Shown here: one piece after another, positions 10,252 through 22,044 of the stretch
Position numbering within the stretch: the first letter of the stretch is position 1
How the letters are laid out: each line of letters begins with the position of its first letter
Source of the DNA: Rhizophagus irregularis
Taxonomy: Eukaryota; Glomeromycota; Glomeromycetes; Glomerales; Glomeraceae
Reading direction: 5' to 3'
Assembly (NCBI RefSeq): GCF_026210795.1
Contig: NC_089459.1
Location: 1,240,001 to 1,304,000, forward strand
Length of the DNA: 64,000 nt
Program-made: the position numbers and the translations under genes
The notes under the pieces: generated by a model
The model's input: the letters and a program-made list of their open reading frames with translations, nothing else
Databases searched by the model: none
Told to the model about the DNA's origin: nothing

Positions 10252-12032
10252 ATGTCTTCAAAATCATCAAAATCAATTAAATCAAATAATCCTCTCTCTG
10301 CATTCGCGCCTAGTAGAAAATTACGTTCTCATACTACTAAAGTAAGAAGATATTTTTATCAATGATTGTACTTGTATTTATATCAATGATGATTATAATA
10401 ACAATTATTATTATTAGAAAACATCGTCAAGTTCTTCAAAAGAGATCAGCTCCGTTACATCAAAAGATTCCGCTAGCAATGTTCAGGACAATGTTCGTGT
10501 TGTAATCTGTGATTCAAATGATTCGGATAAACAACGTTTCGAGACCCCAGTGGAACACGTTGAAATCTCAGCTACTAGAATTCATGGTTTGACTTCTAAT
10601 AAATCAAAAAATTCCACTTCAATTCCCTCTTACGATATAAATTTGGAAGATTCGAATCTTATATTAGGTATTACTAGCGGTTCATCATCAAAGGTATATA
10701 AAAAATTGAAGCTAATGTAATTCAACTTTACATCGTCAGTATACACTCAACTAACTCATCATATGTTATTTCAGAATGATTCTTCTTCGGAAATTGAGCA
10801 CCACAAACGTAAAAGTATGAATACTCGAAATGAAACTGCAAAGGGTAAGAAAGTGATAGGAATGTCACCTGAATGATGATTGTTATTAAATTTAATTATT
10901 TATATTACAGTGCCTCGTCTTAGTGAGAAAGATGCCGATACGTTGAATAAGGCCTTATATTATTCTAAAAAAGCATATGAGGAAGTGCTTTTAGCAAAAG
11001 AGTCCTCGGTTCGTACGGAAAACGCGATTAATGAATTTATCAAAGCACAATCGTCATGTAATGAAAGTAATCAGAATGCCAATGGAGAGTCAAAAGTACA
11101 TACTAAGAAAAAGCAATTTTGGTATTCTGTAAGTACTACTATGTTTCCAGGTTGGCTTTTTTTGAAAAATTTCCTTTCTAATGAGCATCTATTTCAATTG
11201 TAATTTAGCAAACCGTAACCAACGCGTGTTCAGAGTTGTTTTTCTTGGAAAAAGATCCAAGTGACGAAACAATGTGTGAATTTATTTACGATAATTTGAA
11301 AAAAGCGCATCCTGAGAATGTTTCAAAGATCGAAAATAATACAGCTGGCGGGTGGAAAAAATTCTGGAGAGAGGCAATTCAGTCACTAGTAAGTCGATTC
11401 ATTCGTAATAATGTGTGATGTTCTATTAATAAAATTATAATACTGACGCCCACACATTTCAGGCACGTAACGAATTTCGCACCAGACGTGCCAATTATGT
11501 TAGAAATATAAAGAGTGCAATATCAAACACATTTGGTAAGGTTTTCCTTGGAGAAATTCCTGGACAAAAGGTGTCTTTTGATGAGATCGCTAATTGGAAA
11601 AATTCAACAAATGTTTTGTGGGCCAAGAAAAATTTGTGGAGTCAGGTTAAGGACAGCGATAAAGATGATGACACCTATATAAATCGAATTACAAGTCAAG
11701 TGTTCAAAGAAGAAAAGTTTAATACCAACAATTGTTTGTTTGTTATTGCAGTTGTTGATCTGATCTTTGATGTAGATGTGCAAACAACAACGCTTTCTGG
11801 AGAAACGATAACCAAATGTATGAAAAAATTAAATAATGACAAGGTATTCAAATAATTATCATTTATCGTCTGTCATTGATTAATTTTATTTAATATTTTT
11901 ACTAAATTACATTTAATGTTTAAACAGAAAAAGCAGGAAGAATAGGAAGGCAATGATCAGGAAGGTGGAAGCGATGATCAAGAAGAAGTCAATCGTGATG
12001 ATGATGATAAAGGGGAATATGAAGATGAATAA
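10252..12032 (+). CDS. Seven-exon gene of unknown function, probable Plavaka-element passenger
   Basis: Exons read cleanly with GT-AG introns: 10252-10341, 10418-10693, 10775-10844, 10911-11128, 11209-11388, 11463-11843 and 11928 onward. The first stop (TAG, 11943-11945) gives 410 aa. The same frame continues through an acidic tail to TAA at 12030-12032, so the TAG may be a CAG-to-TAG change. The N-terminus is Ser/Lys-rich and disordered. The C-terminal half is a conserved-looking globular part (GGWKKFWREAIQSL, then ARNEFRTRRANYVRNIKSAI, then a helical region to the end). No family is named with confidence; a small DNA-binding fold is possible. It lies between a Plavaka transposase and a Plavaka-like terminus, and all splice joints keep frame, unlike its transposon neighbours. 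Confidence 0.75.
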
Positions 12033-12064
12033 AATTTAATTATTATTTATTTTTGTTTTTTTTT

Positions 12065-12119
12065 TGCTTTAATTCGTTTGCTTTAATTCGTTTGCTTTAA
12101 TTCGTTTGTTTTAATTCGT
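12065..12119. repeat. Tandem repeat, unit TTTGCTTTAATTCG
   Basis: Four units of about 14 bp just downstream of the 7-exon gene. Confidence 0.8.
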
Positions 12120-12389
12120 GAATATATTAAGATTGAGGTTAATTTGGTAGTGAGGAAATCAGGAAAATACCGAAATAAGGGAAAGTGGAATGTCATCAGA
12201 TTGATGTGGATCGGAGGTAAAGGGAGTACTACTGTAGTATAGTAAGAAACTGAATAGTGAGTAATTGTAAAACCATTTTATAACCATTCTATAATAAAAT
12301 ATATGCAGTTTAATTGTTGTTGATTTCACGTTTTATATTTTATGTAATTAATATTTTGATGTTTATTAAATATTGTTATAATAAAAATA

Positions 12390-12546
12390 ATGTACATCGT
12401 TAATAAACATTAAATTTAGGTGATGCACATCGAATGTTGTGACATCGGTAGTACATTGCAGGGTCCGATGTTCAGTGTTTCTTTATGATGTACATCAAGT
12501 GACCGATGTACATTGGATGAACATTTTTCCCGTGACTTCCTGATGT
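12390..12546 (+). repeat. Transposon terminus with subterminal GATGTACAT-type motifs
   Basis: The last 31 bp (12516-12546; core TTTTTCCCGTGACTTCCTGA) are identical to 28827-28857. Both are preceded by repeated GATGTACAT/ATGTACATC motifs, as expected for subterminal transposase binding sites. The second copy follows a Plavaka C-terminal fragment, so this is probably a Plavaka end. Confidence 0.65.
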
Positions 12547-13390
12547 TGAGTGATAGTAAAAGGACTTTTCGACATTATATGAAGTTATTACCGAGGTCTT
12601 TAGTTTTGCCTGAACTCCTTATGGTATATATTGAGTTAGGACCGTTATTATAAGTCTTGGAGTTACCAACAATAACGTAAGATAGCAGTTCTATACAAAT
12701 GTTTCTCTGAGCTTTCTGAAAGGTTGAAAAATGTGCGTCTTGATTTCTACGCCTATACTTCTTAGTAAAATTAAAAAGTCAATGTCAAAATATTACAGTA
12801 TAGCCAAAAACAATTACGTCAGTGCAAATATTTACTAATAAAATATATAATTATGGCGAATTATGGCATTTTAAATACATCTGTCATAATTCAAAAATTC
12901 AATTCTGCTGATAAGTATACCTACGCCTTTAAAGTCTAACTGGTCAAGTGGTTTGCAGGCCAGACCGTTATTTCTTGAAAGAAGCTTATCAACTAACATA
13001 TTTTTTGCTAGTTGATATTGTTAACGGGTTTTTAGTATTCTAAAATAAGAAGACAGAGTTGAGGTGTATATTTGGTATTTTTTATTCAGATTTTTCTCAT
13101 TGCACTGCGAGTTTTTCTAAGATTTATGTCTTTATTTTTTGCTTTTCATTTTTCTTGGTCACTTTTTTCGGTGTAACTTTATTTTCTTTGGGGATGGGAG
13201 GATACTGGAAAATTTGATCGTCATGGTAGCTTAATGTTACTTTTCAAAATCAATGATCACTTAGGTGATAAGAAGGTGACAGATTGGGTACCGCAGTTTT
13301 TGTAGTATACCGATCAAGGTGATCACATGTTAGGCTATCATTGGATTGACTTATTATCCGAAGCATAAATGTAAGACATTTCCATTCTAT
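12547..13390 (+). mobile_element. Fragment of a dispersed retroelement (copy 1)
   Basis: Starts at TTGAGTGATAGTAAAAGG and is homologous over about 680 bp to 54650-55275. A 166-bp MITE splits it at 12755-12920. No convincing ORF. It ends without a poly(A) tail, unlike the copy at 55.6 kb. Confidence 0.7.
12755..12920. mobile_element. 166-bp hAT-like MITE, copy 1
   Basis: Flanked by the 8-bp duplication CTACGCCT (12747-12754 and 12921-12928). The undamaged homologue near 54.85 kb shows the empty site CTACGCCT. Homologous to 49691-49860. Confidence 0.85.
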
Positions 13391-13403
13391 AGTTGGGGAC
13401 ACA

Positions 13404-15376
13404 ATTTTATTTTATTTTATTTTATTTTATGTGAAGCCGGTAGGGGCTATACAGCAAGAGCATGATTCCTAAGTAATAAAACCTAAGTAATACAACCCGA
13501 CTTGAGCCTACCATCGATTTCTGGAGAAGCCAGAAGCCAACCCGAGCTACTTGAAAAAAAAGACCTGTACCACTACCACGTCCGGTAAAAGGTCCAGGCA
13601 AACACACTGGGTAAAAATAAGGAGGGGGAAAAAAGTGGAGAGGACAAGTCCCCTTTCCAAGAAGTTGTGGTGCTAAACATAAATCTATTCTATCCTAAAA
13701 AATAATACAATTCTGAAATTCGTAAAACCGCTAATAAAAGCGTAGGCTAAACTAGTTTCTGTAATAAAATTAAAATCTCTGCTAAAACCGCCTTGTTATC
13801 TTTATTACCACCCTTTTTCTTCGAGGTATTCTTTGCCTTCTTCTGATTCTTCGGGTGTTTCTCCTCCTGGTTATTATTTTTCGGGACTTTCTTCGAGGAT
13901 GTAGGTTTATCCTTCTTCTTAGGCTGATTACTTTCCAAATTCTTATCAGACTTACCTGATATTTTCGGATTCGGTGTATTTTTAGCCTTCGGTTTGTTTT
14001 GTGCTTTCTTCAAGGTGGGAATGGAGTGTCAACACCATTTCAACTCCTTATCGTCAGGTACGAAAAACTGTGGTGTATCTAAGGCCCTTAGTGTGGTCTC
14101 CCAATTCTCGAAATAGGCCACAAGTTTCCTCCTTCCTTTGCTTGTTTGAATAATTTTAAATGAGCTAGCACCGCACTTCATTAAAAATTCACATGGTTTA
14201 CGGTCCATCCACAAGGTAGCCATCGTCATATCCTCCGGAATGTCATGAATAATGGCTTGGAACTTTTCACGTTGTTTTCTTTCTCGTAAAGTCCAACTCG
14301 CAGGGAACCATCTAACAGGTATACCTCCCAGGTCTGTCGTCCAATATTTATTAAACTGGGGAAGGGCAAATGAGGAATGTGCTATTTTGACTCGAAGAGT
14401 CTGATACTTATGTTGCCGTTTAACAGAACATTTAATAGCGTTCCCCCAAAATTTTAACTCTGCTATTATTTTCTGCAGGTTCCAGGTATACGGGATATCG
14501 TAAACTATAATGTCTCGGATTCACTCTTGCTCCTCTCTGACAGCTTCGTATCCAGTCAGTATCTGTGTTGCCTCCAGTTCGGATGATTTCTTTCCCTTTT
14601 GGGAATTTTGGGCTGATGTTTTCACATCAGGTTTTGCCTTTGTTGATTGGTTCGCGACTTGTTTATCATCTGTAACACGCGCCTTTTGTTTATCTTTCTT
14701 CCGGGAATTTTCAGGTATCACAGTTTGATCAACAGGGTCATTACTATATCAGGCATTGATGGAAGCTTGATAGGTACTGGTTTTGGTGGCATTTGAAATC
14801 CTCAACGTAATAATTCATCTTCATCGGACTCAAGCGGAAATGACTCATCCATTAGATAATCATCAGTATTCTGAGAACCATCGTCATCGTCATCATCATC
14901 AACACCCGTATCACCAAAACGCATATGGAATCGGGTAGAAAAATTATCCCAAGACTTGGACGCAGCATATAGCGCTATAGAAAATATTAGCGAAAGGGTG
15001 GTGGGTTGTATATTCGTAGCTTGAGCTTGTGTAGAGAAGTTCGCAGGGTTGGCTGTCTCGCCAAACCTCTCTATCAGTATCTGGGCTTTATCCTTAGGTA
15101 CTGAAGGGTTTTTTTCAAATAAGTCCTTAAGAAAACCGTCTGTAACAAAAGAACTTAAATTGTGTGTAAAAGTTTGAAAATAAATTTCGTTAAACATAGA
15201 AACGAAGTCTAAAGCTTCTTCGTTTGGTGTTCGGCTCTTATCCATAGACATTTTTATATTTATGTAATAAAATTTAATAAAGGGGATTATTTTTTAAAAA
15301 AAATTATTACGCAGAAATTTTCGTAAAAAATGTATTCGGGAAATAGTTTTTTTTTATCCTTTATTACTTATACAAT
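13404..15376 (-). mobile_element. RRM retroelement copy B
   Basis: A complete minus-strand unit: 5' UTR (15376-15252), ORF region, 3' UTR, and an (AAATA)n tail at 13404-13432. It is joined head to tail to copy A across the 16-mer ATTGTATAAGTAATAA (complement of 15361-15376). Confidence 0.8.
13744..15251 (-). pseudogene. RRM-type ORF of copy B, broken
   Basis: Same protein as in copy A, starting MSMDKSRTPNEE at 15251. A TGA after DELLR (about 14800), a one-base deletion in a C run near 14740, CGA-to-TGA near 14520 and WC-stop near 14030 break it. The Lys-rich C-terminus ends at 13747. Confidence 0.85.
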
Positions 15377-17343
15377 TATTTTATTTATTTTATTTTATTT
15401 TATGTGAAGCCGGTAGGGGCTATACAGCAAGAGCATGATTCCTAAGTAATAAAACCTAAGTAATACAACCCAACTTAAGCCTACCATCGATTTCTGGAGA
15501 AGCCAGAAGCCAACCCGAGCTACTTGAAAAAAAAAGACCTGTACCACTACCACGTCCGGTAAAAGGTCCAGGCAAACACACTGGGTAAAAATAAGGAGGG
15601 GGAAGAAAGTGGAGAGGACAAGTCCCCTTTCCAAGAAGTTGTGGTGCTAAACATAAATCTATTCTATCCTAAAAAATAATACAATTCTGAAATTCGTAAA
15701 ACCGCTAATAAAAGCGTAGGCTAAACTAGTTTCTGTAATAAAGTTAAAATCTCTGCTAAAACCGCCTTGTTATCTTTATTACCACCCTTTTTCTTCGAGG
15801 TATTCTTTGCCTTCTTCTGATTCTTCGGGTGTTTCTCCTCCTGGTTATTATTTTTCAGGACTTTCTTCGAGGATGTAGGTTTATCCTTCTTCTTAGGCTG
15901 ATTACTTTCCAAATTCTTATCAGACATACCTGATTTTTTCGGATTCGGTGTATTTTTAGCCTTCGGTTTGTTTTGTGCTTTCTTCAAGGTGGGGATGGAG
16001 TGTCGACACCATTTCAACTCCTTACCGTCAGGTACGAAAAACTGTGGTGTATCTAAGGCCCTTAGTGTGGTCTCCCAATTCTCGAAATAGGCCACAAGTT
16101 TCCTCCTTCCTTTGCTTGTTTGAATAATTTTAAATGAGCTAGCACCGCACTTCATTAAAAATTCACATGGTTTACGGTCCATTCACAAGGTAGCCATCGT
16201 CATATCCTCCGGAATGTCATGAATAACGGCTTGGAACTTTTCACGTTGTTTTCTTTCTCGTAAAGTCCAACTCGCAGAGAACCATCTAACGGGTATACCT
16301 CCCAGGTCTGTCGTCCAATATTTATTAAACTGGGGAAGGGCAAATGAGGAAAGTGCTATTTTGACTCGAAGAGTCTGATACTTATGTTGCCGTTTAACAG
16401 AACATTTAATAGCGTTCCCCCAAAATTTTAACTCTGCTATTATTTTCTGCAGGTTCCAGGTATACGGGATATCATAAACTATAATGTCTCGGATTCGCTC
16501 TAGCTCCTCTCCGACAGCTTCGTATCCAGTCAGTATCTGTGTAGCCTCCGGTTCAGATGATTTCTTTCCCTTTTGGGAATTTTGGGCTGATGTTTTCACA
16601 TCAGGTTTTGCCTTTGTTGATTGGTTCGCGACTTGTTTATCATCTGTAACACGCGCCTTTTGTTTATCTTTCTTCCGGGAATTTTCGGGTATTACAGTTT
16701 GATCAACAGGGGGCGTTACTATATCAGGCATTGATGGAAGCTTAATAGGTACTGGATTTGGTGGCATTTGAAATCCTTGGCGTAAAAGTTCATCTACATC
16801 GGGCTCAAGCGGATATGACTCATCCATCAGATAATCATCAGTATTCTGAGATCCATCGTCATCGTCGTCATCATCATCACCCGTATCGCCAAAATTGCAA
16901 TAGAATTGGGTAGAAAAATTATCCCAAGACTTGGACGCAGCATATAGCGCTATAGAAAATATTAGCGAAAGGGTGGTGGGTTGTATATTCGTAGCTTGAG
17001 CTTGTGAAGTGAAGTTTGCAGGGTTGGCTGTTTCACCAAACCGCTCTATCAGTATCCGGGCTTTATCCTTAGGTACTGAGGGGTTTTTTTCAAATAAGTC
17101 CTTGAGAAAACCGTCTGTAACAAAAGAACTTAAGTTGTATGTAAAAGTTTGAAAATAAATTTCGTTAAACTTGGAAACGAAGTCTAAAGCTTCTTCATTT
17201 CGTGTTCGGCTCTTATCCATAGACATTTTTATATTTATGTAATAAAATTTAATAAAGAAGATTATTTTTTTTAAAAAAATTATTACGCAGAAATTTTCGT
17301 AAAAAAATGTATTCGGGAAAGAGTTCTTTATTACTTATACAAT
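15377..17343 (-). mobile_element. RRM retroelement copy A (best preserved)
   Basis: A complete unit with 5' UTR (17343-17227), one long ORF, a 3' UTR homologous to the solo SINE, and a mixed (AAATA)/(AAATAA) tail at 15377-15402. The 16-mer ATTGTATAAGTAATAA occurs at its 5' end (17343-17328) and directly after its tail. Confidence 0.85.
15721..17226 (-). pseudogene. RRM-type ORF1-like protein of copy A, a single stop from intact
   Basis: An ORF of 502 codons with one internal TGA (16185-16183) where every other copy has TGG (ATL-Trp-MDRKP), so about 501 residues. Residues 1-115 are helical and Ser/Asn-rich. An Asp run (DDDDDDDDG) and a Pro-rich linker follow, then a Lys-rich stretch (SRKKDKQKARV). 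Next come two RRM-like folds: IIVYDIPYTW to KIALSSF, and AVIHDIPEDM to LVAYFENW. A basic Lys/Asn tail of about 85 residues ends it. No reverse transcriptase, endonuclease or protease is present. The product is probably an RNA-binding ORF1-like protein of a retroelement moved by a LINE in trans. Confidence 0.8.
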
Positions 17344-17446
17344 AAAAATGTACGTACATATGGTATATACAATCTCTAAAATCACGTGACCATAGATTTT
17401 ACTTAAAAAATTTTTTTTTTTTATGAACACAAATTTTACTTTACCT

Positions 17447-18360
17447 GGGAGGTATACCCGTTAGATGGTTCCCTGCAAGTTGGACTTTACGAGAAAGAAA
17501 GCAACGTGAAAAGTTCCAAGCCGTTATTCATGACATTCCGGAGGATATGACTATGGCTACCTTGTGGATGGACCGTAAACCATGTGAATTTCTAATGAAG
17601 TGCGGTGCTAGCTCATTTAAAATTATTCAAACAAGTAAAGGAAGGAGGAAACTTGTGGCCTATTTCGAGAATTGGGAGACCACACTAAGGGCCTTAGATA
17701 CGCCACAGTTTTTCGTACCTGATGGTAAGGAGTTGAAATGGTGTCGACACTCCATTCCTACCTTGAAAAAAGCACAAAATAAACCGAAGGCTAAAAATAC
17801 ACCGAATCTGAAAAAATCAGGTAGTTCTAATAAGAATTTGGAAAGTAATCAGCCTAAGAAGAAGGATAAACCTACATCCTCGAAGAAAGTCCCAAAAAAT
17901 AATAACCAGGAGGAGAAAAACCCAAAGAATCAGAAGAAGGCAAAGAATACCTCGAAGATTAAGGGTGGTAATAAAGATAACAAGGCAATTTTAGCAGAAA
18001 TTTTAACTTTATTACAGAGACTAGTTTAGCCTATGCTTTAATTAGCAGTTTTACGAATTTCAGAATTGTATCATTATTTTTTAGGATAGAATAGGTTTAT
18101 GTGTAGTGCCACAATTTCTTGAAAAGGGGACTTGTCCTCTCCACTTTTTTTTATTTTTTCCCAGTGTGTCTGCCTGGCCTTTTATCGGACGTGGTAGTGG
18201 TTCAGGTCTTTTTTTTTTAAGAAGTTAGGATTGGGTGCCAGCTTTTCTGGTCTTCGATAGTGGGTTCTAAGTAGATCAGTAACTTTCGACTTGTTCATAT
18301 CTTTTTGTATACCTCGCCAACTTCACATAAAATAAAATAAAATAAAATAAAATAAAATAA
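17447..18360 (+). mobile_element. RRM retroelement copy C, 5' truncated
   Basis: A plus-strand fragment starting inside the ORF at the GGIPVRWF block. The readable frame 17547-18029 encodes the second RRM-like fold and the basic tail. The 3' UTR (18030-18315) and an (AAATA)n tail follow. Poly-T/AAATA-like debris continues to about 18420. Confidence 0.8.
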
Positions 18361-18966
18361 ATAAATAAAATTTTACTTTAACTTCACATAAAACAAATAA
18401 ATAAATAAATTTTACTTTAACCATTTGAAAGGTTAGCGTAGTTCTAGCTTTTTGAATAAATAGTCCAAAGGTATGGGATTAACTTCCAAAATTCTATACA
18501 TGTATATTAATTTATCAAGCATGTAAATGCTATTTTTTCTTTTATTTGTAATAGTTTTGGCTTCTAGTAATAAAATAAAATAAACAAAATAATTACTTTA
18601 AAAAAAAGTTTTTTTACAAACACAAATTTTGCTTTAAAAACCAATTTTTTATGGACTAAATTTTATTTTTTTAAAAATTTTTTATACTACTAACATATAA
18701 TCTTTATAATCTTTATTGAAATTTCATAAAACTAAACTTTTTTCAATCTAAAATATGACTAAATTTTCAGTTTTTGTTGTTGATTAGCTATTTCTAATGC
18801 CTCAGCTTCAGCTTCTAGTTTTCTAACTTCAGCTTCAGTTTAATAGCACGCTCTCTTAATGCTATTTTTTTCTCTTCAATTTCTAATTCAAGTATCTCTG
18901 TTTTCTCATTTATCAATAGCTCCTCTTTACTTTTTTTTGATGATTTTCTATTAGTAGAGGGATAAT
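18361..18966. other. AT-rich stretch with a coiled-coil coding fragment
   Basis: 18770-18950 on the minus strand reads as a Glu/Lys-rich coiled coil (for example ELEIEEKKIALRE). It resembles C-terminal coils of fungal Myb/SANT-like proteins, but it is interrupted and has no start. The rest is low-complexity A/T. Confidence 0.4.
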
Positions 18967-20518
18967 ATTTTCTATAGCGTTATATGCTGCATCCAGGTCT
19001 TGGGATAATTTTTTTACCCAATTCTTTTGCAATTTTGGCGATATGGGTGATGATGATGATGACGACGATGCAAAATCTCAGAATACTGATGATTATCTGA
19101 TGGATGAGTCACCTTTGCTTGAGTCTGATGTAGATGATCTTATACGCCAAGGATTCCAAAAACCACCAAATTCAGTACCTATCAAGCTTCCATCAATGCC
19201 TGATATAGTAATGATCCCTGTTGATCAAACTGTAATACCCGAAAACTCCCGGAAGAAAGATAAACAAAAGGCGCGCGTTACAACTGATAAACAAATCACG
19301 AACCAATCAACGAAGGCAAAACCTGATGTGAAAACATCAGCCAAAAATTCCCATAAGGGAAAGAAATCATCCGAACCAGAAGCTACACAGATACTGACAG
19401 GATACGAAGCTGTTGGAGAGGAGCTAGAGCGAATCTGAGACATAATAGTTTACGATATCCCGTATACCTGAGACCTGCAGAAAATTATAGCAGAGTTAAA
19501 ATTTTGGGGTAATACTATCAAGTGTTCCGTTAAACGTCAACACAAGTATCAGACTCTTTGAGTCAAAATAGCACTATCCTCATTTGCCCTTCCCCAGTTT
19601 AATAAATATTGGACGACAGACCTGGGAGGTATACCTGTTAGATAGTTTCCTGCAAATTGGACTTTACGAGAAAGAAACAACGTGAAAAGTTCCAAGCCAT
19701 TATTCATGACATTCTGGAGGATATGACAATGGCTACCTTGTAGACGGACTGTAAACCATGTGAATTTTTAATGAAGTGCGGTGCTAGCTCATTTAAAATC
19801 ATTCAAACAAGCAAAGGAAGGAGGAAACTTGTGGCCTATTTTGAGAATTGGGAGACCACACTAAGGGCCTTAGATACGCCACAGTTTTTCGTACCTGACG
19901 GTAAGGAGTTGAAATGGTGTCGACACTCCATTCCTACCTTGAAGAAAGCACAATGCAAACCGAAGGATAAAAATACACCGAATACGAAAAAGTCAGGTAA
20001 GTCTGACAAAAATTTGGACAGTAATCAGCCTAAGAAGAAGGATAAACCTACATCCTCGAAACAAGTCTCTAAAAATAATAACCAGGAGAAGGTACACCCG
20101 AATATTCAGAAGAAGGCAAAGAATTCCTCGAAGAATAAGGGTAATAATAAAGATAACAAGGCGGTTTTAGCAGAAATTTTAACTTTATTACAGAAACTAG
20201 TTTAGCCTATGCTTTGATTAGTGGTTTTACAAATTTCAGAATTGTATTATTTTTAGAATAGAATAGGTTTATGTGTTGCACCACAATTTCTTGAAAAGAG
20301 GACTTGTCCTCTCCCCCTTTTTTTTTTAATTACCCAGTGTGTTTGCCTGGTCTTTTATCGGTAGTGGTAGTGGATCAGGTCTTTTCTTTTTAAGAAGTTC
20401 GGGTTGGGCTTCAGCTCCTCTGGAATTCGATGGTAGGATTAGTTCAGGTTGTATTACTTCGGAATTATGCCCTTTTTGTATCCCCTGCCAGCTTCACATA
20501 AAATAAATAAATAAATAA
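18967..20518 (+). pseudogene. RRM retroelement copy D, 5' truncated and stop-ridden
   Basis: Homology begins at the IFSIALYAAS block (18967). Readable pieces are 19043-19438 and 19771-20205. Between them are CGA-to-TGA (19436), TGG-to-TGA (about 19470), CGA-to-TGA (about 19560) and two TGG-to-TAG changes (about 19645 and 19740). The 3' UTR and an (AAATA)n tail run to 20518, followed directly by the 16-mer ATTGTATAAGTAATAA. Confidence 0.85.
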
Positions 20519-20553
20519 ATTGTATAAGTAATAATATAATAAATACGTATGTA

Positions 20554-21442
20554 CAGTCGCCTCAGAAAGTATTGCACGATCACTTACAGATGGAGATCAT
20601 AATTATTTGGCCACTATGATTATCCTAGTATCTAGTGATCTGAATTTGATAAATAAAAGCTCATTGGATTTGTCACATCAAGATGAGTCAAATGTTAGTT
20701 GTGTCATATTTTAAGGATCAATAAATGCCGAGATATACCTTAAAACATTCTTTACTTGAAAATTCTTCAGAATTCTGAATTTCACAAAATCAGGAATATC
20801 TCACTATTCAATGGTCCGATTTTGATGATCAAAGGCTCATTGGATTTGTCTTATCGAAAAGCGTTGAATGATAGCTGGATCATGTGTATAACATTAGTAT
20901 ATCACAGGTTAATATCCAAAACGTCCAAAATATGTTTTAATGCACACTTTAGCATATATTGATTCTAGAGGTATGTGCCAAGCACCATTCAACTCATCTT
21001 GATAAGACGAATCCAATGAGCCTTTGATCGTCAAATTCGGATCACTGGGTGTCAAGATAATCACAAGTGGCAAAATTATTATAACCTTCATCTTAAGCCA
21101 AAAATCAGCTAAAATTAAATAAAATTGCAACTACTGATTTACCAATAAATTTATTTGGTTTAAACCAAGTAAAGAACAATTAGAAACGATCCAATATATT
21201 GCCCAGAAGTGTGACTCCCTCTTAAGAGCTGTAGGTGAACTTAAAGCTGTAATGAAGGAAAAATAAAATTTAAATAGTTCTGTTTTTGAAAAGGTTGCCA
21301 CCCTGGCATTGTGAAAATTTGTTGTAGTATGGGAAGTAAACTAGATATAAACTTTTTATTAATACATATACTAGTGGAAAAATATGAATATTTTTATTTT
21401 TGTCTTAATTTTCAAATCGTGCGATACTTTCCGAGGTGACTG
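20554..21442. mobile_element. Tc1/mariner-type non-autonomous element
   Basis: An 889-bp element with ends CAGTCGCCTCAGAAAGTAT and, inverted, CAGTCACCTCGGAAAGTAT. It is flanked by TA (20552-20553 and 21443-21444). It has internal inverted segments (about 20790-20880 against 20960-21060). A short ORF piece at about 21159-21266 (KPSKEQLETIQYIAQK) is the only coding-like remnant. Confidence 0.85.
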
Positions 21443-21509
21443 TACATATAGTAAAAAAATACAACCATACATACAAAGAAAAAGATCACTGTACGTGACA
21501 TACAAAGGG

Positions 21510-21623
21510 GCAAATGTATCATTCTTATACGATCAGGTGCTATGTTCTTATATGACATATATATCACATAATATAGGTCGTATAAGATAGTATGTCATGC
21601 ACATATCAGAATGATACATTTGC
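21510..21623. repeat. Short palindromic element
   Basis: Arms GCAAATGTATCATTCT and AGAATGATACATTTGC enclose about 80 bp that are themselves partly inverted (GACATAT/ATATGTC). Confidence 0.7.
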
Positions 21624-21749
21624 TACAAAGGGTTGTATACATAACATGTTTTCTACACACCGTCCTGCAAAAGCTGTTATTAAGTAGCAACTCATAAAAC
21701 CTGAAATGTGATTAAACCAAAAAAATCCATATTGCATTGAGTTTTCAAC

Positions 21750-22040
21750 CAATTAGTTCTGGAGTCACGTGAATCAGCATGGGTCAGATGTGGTAGAGAG
21801 GAGTAAGGTAAGTACAAAGATTTAGGTAAACCTTTAGGCCTTGGAGAATTTTTAAGTTTTGAAGTAATGTTTATCGTATGTTCCCATATTTCTTTATCAT
21901 AGGAGCGTAGTTCCCAAATTCTTTTTCAGAATTTGTTGACAAAATTGTTGTGAATGGCAGCAATCACATTCATCGCAGAAATTCAAGGAATATCAAGTTC
22001 AATAAAGACATCTAGAAAGGTGGTAGGCAAACAACCACAA
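21750..22040 (-). pseudogene. LINE C-terminal fragment
   Basis: A minus-strand frame reads ISAMNVIAAIHNNFVNKF, then SPRPKGLPKSLYLPYSSLPH. It resembles the region after the reverse transcriptase/RNase H of Rhizophagus LINEs, with TGA codons at probable Trp sites. Assignment is by resemblance only. Confidence 0.4.
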
Positions 22041-22044
22041 ACAA

